Assembly: GCF_910591885.1 (NCBI RefSeq)
Contig: NW_025963555.1
Location: forward strand, 248,001-312,000
DNA: 64,000 bases
Source of the DNA: Bombus terrestris
Lineage: Eukaryota; Arthropoda; Insecta; Hymenoptera; Apidae
Direction: 5' to 3'
Shown here: one piece after another, positions 1 to 9,587 of the stretch
Layout: each line of letters begins with the position of its first letter
Numbering within the stretch: the stretch's first letter is position 1
Translations under genes and position numbers: made by a program
The notes under the pieces: generated by a model
Seen by the model: the letters and a program-made list of their open reading frames with translations, nothing else
What the model was told of the DNA's origin: nothing
The model's database searches: none

Positions 1-760
1 GGATAAAGACTTCCGGCTCCTCGGGCTGGTGCGAATAATTCAATGTCCGTATGTGCCAAACCGTTGGTTTGTGACACACCTTTACGCGTATCTCGCTCGC
101 TGTGCTCGCTCGAAAAATATAGCCTAACCTAAAACCAATCCAAATTGCGTTCATTATTCGATATGGTGGCGACATATTTCGAATTTGCGAACGTGTCGGA
201 TCGGTTGTGAGGTTGGACAGGATTTTTACGAGAGAGCGGAGCGAGCGAGCAACGATCACAATTTCCAAGCTATACATATGCCTTAGATTGCCTTCCATAT
301 AATTCGTGTAATTACCTAATTTTGACAGACATTTCGGACATCACATTGCACTGTACGATGTGGAAATAGTACCATTTATATGAAACTATTCATAAACTGT
401 AAACATTTGTCAGGAGGCAATAGGATAGAGACCTCCGCCTCCTCGGGCTGGTGCAAATATTTCAATGTCAACATGTGCCAAACCGTTGGATTGTGACACA
501 CCTCTCCGCGTCCCTCGCTCGCCATGCTCGCTCGAAAGCTGTAGCCTAACCTAAAACCAATCCCTCTTGCGTTAGTCATTCGACATGGAGGCGACTTATT
601 TCAAATTTGCGAACGTGTGGGACGGTTGTGAGGTTGGACAGGATTTTTACGAGCGAGCGGAGCGAGCGAGCAACGATCACAATTTGCAAGCCATACACAT
701 ATCTTATATTGCCTTGCATATATTTCGTGTTATTACCTAACTTTGTCAGACATTTCGGAC
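1..760 (+). repeat. Duplicated satellite segment, copy 1 (copy 2 at 5486-6247)
   Basis: The first two monomers match those starting at 5486 and 5908 at an offset of 5485 bp (13 units). Shared private marks include GCGAATAATTCAATG, CAATCCAAATTGCG and GTGTGGGACGG. Small differences are CAGGAGGCAA against CAGTAGGCAA (near 412) and GTCAACATG against GTCACCATG (near 466). The match fades near 760, where copy 2 has a 2-bp insertion and then switches to a GTGGTATG ending. Confidence 0.8.
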
Positions 761-2217
761 ATCACATTGCACTGTACGATGTGGAAATAGTACCATTTAT
801 ATGAAACTATTCATAAACTGTAAACATTTGTCAGTAGGCAATAGGATAAAGACCTCCGCCTCCTCGGGCTGGTGCAAATATTTCAATGTCACCATGTGCC
901 AAACCGTTGGTTTTTGACACACCTTTACGCGTATCTCGCTCGCTGCGCTCGCTCGAAAACTATAGCCTAACCTAAAACCAATCCATCTTGCGTTCATTAT
1001 TCGATATGGTGGCAACATATTTCGAATTTGCGAACGTGTCGGATCGGTTGTGAGGTTGGACAGGATTTTTACGAGCGAGCGGAGCGAGCGAGCTACGATC
1101 ACAATTCGCAAGCCATACACATACCTTATATTGCCTTGCATATATTTCGTGTTATTACCTAATTTTGTCAGACATTTCGGACATCACATTGCACTGTACG
1201 ATGTGGAAATAGTACTACTTATGTGAAACTAGTCATAAACCGTAAACATTTGTCAGTAGGCAATAGGACAAAGACTTCCGGCTCCTCGGGCTGGTGCGAA
1301 TATTTCAATGTCCGTATGTGCCAAACCGTTGGTTAGTGACACACCTTTACGCGTATCTGGCTCGCCGCGCTCGCTCGAAAATTATAGCCTAACCTAAAAC
1401 CAATCCATCTTGCGTTCATTATTCGATATGGTGGCGACATATTTCGAATTTGCGAACGTGTCGGAACGGTTGTGAGGTTGGACTAGATTTTTACGAGCGA
1501 GCGGAGCGAGCGAGCAACGATCACAATTTCCAAGCTATACATATACCTTATATTGCCTTGCATATAATTCGTGTTATTACCTAATTTTGTCAGACATTTC
1601 AGACATCACATTGCACTGTACGATGTGGAAATAGTACTACTTATGTGAAACTATTCATAAACCGTAAACATTTGTCAGTAGGCAATAGGACAAAGACTTC
1701 CGGCTCCTCGGGCTGGTGCGAATATTTCAATGTCCGTATGTGCCAAACCGTTGATTTTGACACACCTTTACGCGTATCTCGCTCGCTACGCTCGCTCGAA
1801 AACCATAGCCTAACCTAAAACCAATCCATCTTGCGTTCATTATTCGATATGGTGGCGACATATTCCAAATTTGGGAACGTATCGGATCGGATGTGAGGTT
1901 GGACTAAATTTTTACGAGCGAGCGGAGCGAGCGAGCAACGGTCACAATTTCCAAGCTATACACATATACCTTATATTGCCTTGCATATATTTCGTGTTAC
2001 TACCTTATTTTGTCAGCCATTTCGGACATCACATTGCACTGTAGTATGAGGAAATAGTACTATTTATGTGAAACTATTCATAAACTGTAAACACTTGTCA
2101 GTAGGCAATAGGATAAAGACTTCCGGCTCCTCGGGCTGGTGCGAATATTTCAATGTCTGTATGTGCCAAACCGTTGGTTTGTGACACACCTTTACGCGTA
2201 TCTCGCTCGCTGCGCTC
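761..2217 (+). repeat. Mixed satellite monomers at 844, 1266 and 1688
   Basis: These are standard units with no local higher-order period visible. The unit at 1266 has the GGTTAGTGACAC and CTGGCTCGCCGCG marks that return at 43852, 55659 and 59452. The unit at 1688 carries the GATTTTGACAC / CTACGCTCG / GGGAACGTATCGG haplotype and a 2-bp expansion in CTATACACATATACC, which makes it 423 bp. Confidence 0.8.
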
Positions 2218-4945
2218 GCTCGAAAACTATAGCCTAACCTAAAACCAATCCATCTTGCGTTCATTATACGATATGGTGGCGACATATTTCGAATTTGCGA
2301 ACGTATCGGAACGGTTGTAAGGTTGGACTAGATTTTTACGAGCGAGCGGAGCGAGCGAGCAACGATTACAATTTCCAAGCTATACATATACCTTATATTG
2401 CCTTGCATATAATTCGTGTTATTACCTAATTTTGTCAGACATTTCGGACATCACATTGCACTGTACGATGCGGAAATAGTACTATTTATGTGGAACTATT
2501 CATAAACTGTATACATTTGTCAGTAGGCAATAGGATAAACACTACCGGCGCCTCGGGCTGGTGCGAATATTTGAATGTCCCAATGAGCCAAACCGATGGA
2601 CTGTGACACACCTTTACGCGTATCTCGCTTGCTGCGATCGCTCTAAAGCTGTAGTCTAACCTAAAACCAATCCATCTTGCGTTCATTATTCGATATGGTG
2701 GCGACATATTTCAATTTTGGGAACGTGTCGGATCGGATGTGAGGTTGGACTAAATTTTTACGAGCGAGCGGAGTGAGCGAGCAACGGTCACAGTTTCCAA
2801 GCTGTACATATACCTTATATTGTCTTGCATATATTTCGTGTTATTACCTTATTTTGACAGCCATTTCGGACATCACATTGCACTGTAGTATGTGGAAATA
2901 GTACTATTTATGTGAAACTATTCATAAACTGTAAACATTTGTCAGTAGGCAATAGGATAAAGACTTCCGGCTCCTCGGGCTGGTGCGAATATTTCAATGT
3001 CCGTATGTGCCAAACCGTTGGTTTTTGACACACCTTTACGCGTATCTCGCTCGCTGCGCTCGCTCGAAAACTATAGCCTAACCTAAAACCAATCCATCTT
3101 GCGTTCATTATTCGATATGGTGGCAACATATTTCGAATTTGCGAACATGCCGGATCGGTTGTGAGGTTGGACAGGAATTTTACGAGCGAGCGGAGCGAGC
3201 GAGCAACGATCACAATTTGCAAGCCATACACATACCTTATATTGCCTTGCATATATTTCGTGTTATTACCTAATTTTGTCAGACATTTCGGACATCACAT
3301 TGCACTGTACGATGTGGAAATAGTACTACTTATGTGAAACTATTCATAAACCGTAAACATTTGTCAGTAGGCAATAGGACAAAGACTTCCTGCTCCTCGG
3401 GCTGGTGCGAATATTTCAATGTCCGTATGTGCCAAACCGTTGATTTTGACACACCTTTACGCGTATCTCGCTCGCTGCGCTCGCTCGAAAGCTGTAGCCT
3501 AACCTAAAACCAATCCCTCTTGCGTTCATTATTCGATATGGTGGCGACATATTTCGAATTTGCGAACGTGTCGGATCGGTTGTGAGGTTGGACAGGATTT
3601 TTACGAGCGAGCGGAGCGAGCGAGCAACGGTCACAATTTCCAAGCTATACATATACCTTATATTGCCTTGCATATATTTCGTGTTACTACCTTATTTTGT
3701 CAGCCATTTCGGACATCACATTGCACTGTGGTATGTGGAAATAGTACTATTTATGTGAAGCTATTCATAAACTGTAAACATTTGTCAGTAGGCAATAGGA
3801 TAAAGACTTCCGCCTCCTCGGGCTGGTGCAAATATTTCAATGTCACCATGTGCCAAACCGTTGGATTGTGACACACCTTTACGCGTATCTCGCTCGCTGC
3901 GCTCGCTCGAAAGCTGTAGCCTAACCTAAAACCAATCCCTCTTGCGTTCATTATTCGATATGGTGGCGACTTATTTCAAAATTGCGAACGTGTCGGATCG
4001 GTTGTGAGGTTGGACAGGATTTTTACGAGAGAGCGGAGCGAGCGAGCAACGATCACAATTTCCAAGCTATACATATACCTTAGATTGCCTTGCACATAAT
4101 TCGTGTTATTACCTAATTTTGTCAGACATTTCGGACATCACATTGCACTGTACGATGTGGAAATAGTACCATTTATATGAAACTATTCATAAACTGTAAA
4201 CATTTGTCAGTAGGCAACAGGACAAAGACTTCCGGCTCCTCGGGCTGGTGCGAATATTTCAATGTCCGTATGTGCCAAACCGTTGGTTTTTGACACACCT
4301 TTACGCGTATCTCGCTCGCTGCGCTCGCTCGAAAACTATAACCTAACCTAAAACCAATCCATCTTCCGTTCATTATTCGATATGGTGGCGACATATTTCA
4401 AATTTGGGAACGTGTCGGATCGGATGTGAGGTTGGACTAAATTTTTACGAGCGAGCGAAGCGAGCGAGCAACGATCACAATTTGCAAGCCATACACATAC
4501 CTTATATTGCCTTGCATATATTTCGTGTTATTACCTAATTTTGTCAGACATTTCGGACATCACATTGCACTGTGGTATGTGGAAATAGTACTATTTATGT
4601 GAAGCTATTCATAAACCGTAAACATTTGTCAGTAGGCAATAGGACAAAGACTTCCGCCTCCTCGGGCTGGTGCAAATATTTCAATGTCACCATGTGCCAA
4701 ACCGTTGGATGGTGACACACCTTTACGCGTATCTCGCTCGCTGCGCTCGCTCGAAAGCTGTAGCCTAACCTAAAACCAATCCCTCTTGCGTTCATTATTC
4801 GATATGGTGGCGACATATTTCGAATTTGCGAACGTGTCGGATCGGTTGTGAGGTTGGACAGGATTTTTACGAGCGGGCGGAGCGAGCGAGCAACGATCAC
4901 AATTTGCAAGCCATACATATACCTTATATTGCCTTGCATATATTT
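2218..4945 (+). repeat. Long satellite duplication, copy 1 (copy 2 at 6860-9587)
   Basis: About 6.5 monomers match 6860-9587 at an offset of 4642 bp (11 units; 4641 in the later part). Shared private marks include TTATACGATATGG, GTTGTAAGGTTGG, GGCGCCTCGGG and GCGAACATGCCGG. The two copies agree at both ends but differ in the middle, at about 3475-3600 and again near 3800-3870. This is described as a conversion-like patch in the findings. Confidence 0.85.
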
Positions 4946-5154
4946 CGTGTTACTACCTTATTTTGTCAGCCATTTCGGACATCACAGTGCACTGTAGTAT
5001 GAGGAAATAGTACTATTTATGTGAAACTATTCATAAACTGTAAACACTTGTCAGTAGGCAATAGGATAAAGACTTCCGGCTCCTCGGGCTGGTGCGAATA
5101 TTTCAATGTCTGTATGTGCCAAACCGTTGGTTTGTGACACACCTTTACGCGTAT

Positions 5155-5312
5155 CTCGCTCGCTGCGCTCGCTCGAAAACTATAGCCTAACCTAAAACCA
5201 ATCCATCTTGCGTTCATTATTCGATATGATGGCGACATATTTCGAATTTGCGAACGTGTCGGATCGGTTGTGAGGTTGGACAGGATTTTTACGAGCGAGC
5301 GGAGCGAGCGAG
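5155..5312. repeat. Inverted repeat inside each monomer (21-bp arms, 116-bp loop)
   Basis: The left arm is at 5155-5175 and the right arm at 5292-5312. The reverse complement of the right arm equals the left arm at 20 of 21 positions; the one mismatch is the central base. Both arms are short runs of the tetramer GAGC, in opposite orientation. Looser similarity extends outward: TTTT and a near-ACG flank each arm in mirrored position. The pair recurs in almost every unit, with point changes. Examples in the left arm are CGCTTGC, GGCTCGCCGCG and CGCCATGCTCG; in the right arm CGAGAGAGCGG, CGAGCGAAGCG and CGGAGTGAGCG. A cruciform or hairpin is possible in principle, but the sequence alone does not show that it forms. 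Confidence 0.9.
5186..5195 (-). repeat. Two telomere-like pentamers (CCTAACCTAA) in the hairpin loop
   Basis: CCTAACCTAA lies 10 bp after the left arm. On the minus strand it reads TTAGGTTAGG, two units of the repeat that is known at insect telomeres. Most monomers keep it. Variants seen are CCTAACTTAA (8140s, 17830s, 21200s), CCTAACGTAA (36810s, 45660s) and CCCAACCGAA (A-class monomers). Some units have AACCTAACCTAA, a slightly longer register (near 4340, 8990, 15720). Ten bases are too few to prove a telomeric origin, and a chance match cannot be excluded. Confidence 0.55.
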
Positions 5313-5426
5313 CAACGATCACAATTTGCAAGCCATACACATACCTTATATTGCCTTGCATATATTTCGTGTTATTACCTAATTTTGTCAGACATTTCGG
5401 ACATCACATTGCACTGTACTATGTGG

Positions 5427-5440
5427 AAATAGTACTATTT
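5427..5440. repeat. Perfect 14-bp palindrome AAATAGTACTATTT
   Basis: The sequence equals its own reverse complement. Three allelic states exist at this site across the array: AGTACTATTTATG (palindrome intact), AGTACTACTTATG (one half altered) and AGTACCATTTATATG (centre altered, with a linked ATATG). The states go with monomer class. In the A-F higher-order repeat the unit before A, D, E and F usually ends with the ACTACTT form, the unit before B with the ACCATTT form, and the unit before C with the palindrome. No function is claimed. Confidence 0.85.
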
Positions 5441-6240
5441 ATATGAACCTATTCATAAACTGTAAACATTTGTCAGTAGGCAATAGGATAAAGACTTCCG
5501 GCTCCTCGGGCTGGTGCGAATAATTCAATGTCCGTATGTGCCAAACCGTTGGTTTGTGACACACCTTTACGCGTATCTCGCTCGCTGTGCTCGCTCGAAA
5601 AATATAGCCTAACCTAAAACCAATCCAAATTGCGTTCATTATTCGATATGGTGGCGACATATTTCGAATTTGCGAACGTGTCGGATCGGTTGTGAGGTTG
5701 GACAGGATTTTTACGAGAGAGCGGAGCGAGCGAGCAACGATCACAATTTCCAAGCTATACATATGCCTTAGATTGCCTTCCATATAATTCGTGTAATTAC
5801 CTAATTTTGACAGACATTTCGGACATCACATTGCACTGTACGATGTGGAAATAGTACCATTTATATGAAACTATTCATAAACTGTAAACATTTGTCAGTA
5901 GGCAATAGGATAGAGACCTCCGCCTCCTCGGGCTGGTGCAAATATTTCAATGTCACCATGTGCCAAACCGTTGGATTGTGACACACCTCTCCGCGTCCCT
6001 CGCTCGCCATGCTCGCTCGAAAGCTGTAGCCTAACCTAAAACCAATCCCTCTTGCGTTAGTCATTCGACATGGAGGCGACTTATTTCAAATTTGCGAACG
6101 TGTGGGACGGTTGTGAGGTTGGACAGGATTTTTACGAGCGAGCGGAGCGAGCGAGCAACGATCACAATTTGCAAGCCATACACATATCTTATATTGCCTT
6201 GCATTTATATTTCGTGTTATTACCTAACTTTGTCAGACAT

Positions 6241-6859
6241 TTCGGACATCACATTGCACTGTGGTATGTGGAAATAGTACTATTTATGTGAAGCTATTCA
6301 TAAACCGTAAACATTTGTCAGTAGGGAATAGGACAAAGACTTCCGCCTCCTCGGGCTGGTGCAAATATTTCAATGTCACCATGTGCCAAACCGTTGGATT
6401 GTGACACACCTTTACGCGTATCTCGCTCGCTGTGCTCGCTCGAAAAATATAGCCTAACCTAAAACCAATCCAAATTGCGTTCATTATTCGATATGGTGGC
6501 GACATATTTCGAATTTGCGAACGTGTCGGATCGGTTGTGAGGTTGGACAGGATTTTTACGAGAGAGCGGAGCGAGCGAGCAACGATCACAATTTCCAAGC
6601 TATACATATGCCTTAGATTGCATTCCATATAATTCGTGTTATTACCTAATTTTGACAGACATTTCGGACATCACATTGCACTGTACGATGTGGAAATAGT
6701 ACCATTTATATGAAACTATTCATAAACTGTAAACATTTGTCAGTAGGCAATAGGATAAAGACCTCCGCCTCCTCGGGCTGGTGCAAATATATCAATGTCA
6801 CCATGTGCCAAACCGTTGGATTGTGACACACCTCTCCGCGTCCCTCGCTCGCCATGCTC
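6241..6859 (+). repeat. Mosaic satellite monomer between duplication blocks
   Basis: This stretch begins like the unit at 11390 (GTGGTATG, CCGCCTCCTCGGG, CACCATG) and then switches to the haplotype of the first monomer of the window (CGCTGTGCTCG, AAAAATATAG, CAATCCAAATTGCG). It carries a private CAGTAGGGAATAGG near 6325. It is best read as a recombinant unit. Confidence 0.75.
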
Positions 6860-9587
6860 GCTCGAAAACTATAGCCTAACCTAAAACCAATCCATCTTGC
6901 GTTCATTATACGATATGGTGGCGACATATTTCGAATTTGCGAACGTATCGGAACGGTTGTAAGGTTGGACTAGATTTTTACGAGCGAGCGGAGCGAGCGA
7001 GCAACGATTACAATTTCCAAGCTATACATATACCTTATATTGCCTTGCATATAATTCGTGTTATTACCTAATTTTGTCAGACATTTCGGACATCACATTG
7101 CACTGTACGATGCGGAAATAGTACTATTTATGTGGAACTATTCATAAACTGTATACATTTGTCAGTAGGCAATAGGATAAACACTACCGGCGCCTCGGGC
7201 TGGTGCGAATATTTGAATGTCCCAATGAGCCAAACCGATGGACTGTGACACACCTTTACGCGTATCTCGCTTGCTGCGCTCGCTCTAAAGCTGTAGTCTA
7301 AACTAAAACCAATCCATCTTGCGTTCATTATTCGATATGGTGGCGACATATTTCAATTTTGGGAACGTGTCGGATCGGATGTGAGGTTGGACTAAATTTT
7401 TACGAGCGAGCGGAGTGAGCGAGCAACGGTCACAGTTTCCAAGCTGTACATATACCTTATATTGTCTTGCATATATTTCGTGTTATTACCTTATTTTGAC
7501 AGCCATTTCGGACATCACATTGCACTGTAGTATGTGGAAATAGTACTATTTATGTGAAACTATTCATAAACTGTAAACATTTGTCAGTAGGCAATAGGAT
7601 AAAGACTTCCGGCTCCTCGGGCTGGTGCGAATATTTCAATGTCCGTATGTGCCAAACCGTTGGTTTTTGACACACCTTTACGCGTATCTCGCTCGCTGCG
7701 CTCGCTCGAAAACTATAGCCTAACCTAAAACCAATCCATCTTGCGTTCATTATTCGATATGGTGGCAACATATTTCGAATTTGCGAACATGCCGGATCGG
7801 TTGTGAGGTTGGACAGGAATTTTACGAGCGAGCGGAGCGAGCGAGCAACGATCACAATTTGCAAGCCATACACATACCTTATAATGCCTTGCATATATTT
7901 CGTGTTATTACCTAATTTTGTCAGACATTTCGGACATCACATTGCACTGTACGATGTGGAAATAGTACTACTTATGTGAAACTATTCATAAACCGTAAAC
8001 ATTTGTCAGTAGGCAATAGGACAAAGACTTCCTGCTCCTCGGGCTGGTGCGAATATTTCAATGTCCGTATGTGCCAAACCGTTGATTTTGACACACCTTT
8101 ACGCGTATCTCGCTCGCTACGCTTGCTCGAAAACCATAGCCTAACTTAAAACCAATCCATCTTGCGTTCATTATTCGATATGGTGGCGACATATTACAAA
8201 TTTGGGAACGTATCGGATCGGATGTGAGGTTGGACTAAATTTTTACGAGCGAGCGGAGCGAGCGAGCAACGGTCACAATTTCCAAGCTATACATATACCT
8301 TATATTGCCTTGCATATATTTCGTGTTATTACCTTATTTTGTCAGCCATTTCGGACATCACATTGCACTGTGGTATGTGGAAATAGTACTATTTATGTGA
8401 AGCTATTCATAAACTGTAAACATTTGTCAGTAGGCAATAGGACAAAGACTTCCGGCTCCTCGGGCTGGTGCAAATATTTCAATTTCCCATGTGCCAAACC
8501 GTTGGATTGTGACACACCTTTACGCGTATCTCGCTCGCTGCGCTCGCTCGAAAGCTGTAGCCTAACCTAAAACCAATCCCTCTTGCGTTCATTATTCGAT
8601 ATGGTGGCGACTTATTTCAAAATTGCGAACGTGTCGGATCGGTTGTGAGGTTGGACAGGATTTTTACGAGAGAGCGGAGCGAGCGAGCAACGATCACAAT
8701 TTCCAAGCTATACATATACCTTAGATTGCCTTGCATATAATTCGTGTTATTACCTAATTTTGTCAGACATTTCGGACATCACATTGCACTGTACGATGTG
8801 GAAATAGTACCATTTATATGAAACTATTCATAAACTGTAAACATTTGTCAGTAGGCAACAGGACAAAGACTTCCGGCTCCTCGGGCTGGTGCGAATATTT
8901 CAATGTCCGTATGTGCCAAACCGTTGGTTTTTGACACACCTTTACGCGTATCTCGCTCGCTGCGCTCGCTCGAAAACTATAACCTAACCTAAAACCAATC
9001 CATCTTCCGTTCATTATTCGATATGGTGGCGACATATTTCAAATTTGGGAACGTGTCGGATCGGATGTGAGGTTGGACTAAATTTTTACGAGCGAGCGAA
9101 GCGAGCGAGCAACGATCACAATTTGCAAGCCATACACATACCTTATATTGCCTTGCATATATTTCGTGTTATTACCTAATTTTGTCAGCCATTTCGGACA
9201 TCACATTGCACTGTGGTATGTGGAAATAGTACTATTTATGTGAAGCTATTCATAAACCGTAAACATTTGTCAGTAGGCAATAGGACAAAGACTTCCGCCT
9301 CCTCGGGCTGGTGCAAATATTTCAATGTCACCATGTGCCAAACCGTTGGATGGTGACACACCTTTACGCGTATCTCGCTCGCTGCGCTCGCTCGAAAGCT
9401 GTAGCCTAACCTAAAACCAATCCCTCTTGCGTTCATTATTCGATATGGTGGCGACATATTTCGAATTTGCGAACGTGTCGGATCGGTTGTGAGGTTGGAC
9501 AGGATTTTTACGAGCGGGCGGAGCGAGCGAGCAACGATCACAATTTGCAAGCCATACACATACCTTATATTGCCTTGCATATATTTC
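6860..9587 (+). repeat. Long satellite duplication, copy 2 (copy 1 at 2218-4945)
   Basis: This is the counterpart of 2218-4945. Between about 8117 and 8242 it keeps the CTACGCTTGCTCG, AACTTAAAACC, TTACAAATTTGGG and GACTAAATTT haplotype, where copy 1 has a different haplotype. Private changes include CCTTATAATGCC near 7880, also found at 17575 and 20945. Confidence 0.85.

Larger units (their letters stand above)
5064..5485 (+). repeat. Reference monomer of the satellite (422 bp)
   Basis: I use this unit as the anatomical reference. In order it holds: the opening block GGATAAAGACTTCCGG with GGCTCCTCGGGCTGG; the core CAAACCGTTGG; TTTACGCGT with the site ACGCGT; the left inverted arm (5155-5175); CCTAACCTAA (5186-5195); a TTCGAA-containing spacer haplotype; the right inverted arm (5292-5312); ATACCTTATATTGCCTTGCA; the direct repeat GACAT-TTCG-GACAT; the 14-bp palindrome (5427-5440); and the close TTTGTCAGTAGGCAATAGG. 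The start phase is arbitrary, since a tandem array gives no natural start. The length of 422 is not a multiple of three, so no reading frame can run through neighbouring units in the same register. Confidence 0.95.
4946..6240 (+). repeat. Satellite duplication, copy 1 (copy 2 at 10008-11302)
   Basis: Three monomers match at an offset of 5062 bp (12 units). Shared marks include CACAGTGCACTGTAGTATG at the start, GATATGATGGCG, GCGAATAATTCAATG, ATATGCCTTAGATTGCC and GTGTGGGACGG. One difference is TATATGAACCTATTC here against TATATGAAACTATTC in copy 2. The copies part near 6205, where this one has a 2-bp insertion in GCATTTATATTTCG. Confidence 0.85.

Noticed and set aside
5155..5312. Compensatory changes between the two arms, which would show selection for the hairpin
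   Set aside because: In units with altered arms, for example 2627-2785 with CGCTTGC on the left and GGAGTGAGC on the right, the changes fall at non-paired positions. I saw no clear compensating pair.
5151..5320. Bacterial or archaeal origin suggested by GAGC-rich inverted repeats (terminator-like)
   Set aside because: The 116-bp loop, the absence of any gene over 64 kb and a continuous satellite structure are not prokaryotic.
5017..5361. Minus-strand open frame of 114 codons repeated in dozens of monomers (also shorter 66-85 codon versions)
   Set aside because: It is one frame copied with the satellite. The unit is not a multiple of three, the frame is cut by stops in many units, the substitutions between units change amino acids freely, and the product resembles no family I recognise. 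A dN/dS test over all units giving clear purifying selection would change this view.
5064..5485. CENP-B box in the monomer
   Set aside because: I searched both strands of the reference unit for TTCG-N4-A-N2-CGGG. The TTCG sites (in ATTATTCGATATG, ATTTCGAATTTG, ATTTCGTG and CATTTCGGACATC) do not have the required A and CGGG at the right spacing.
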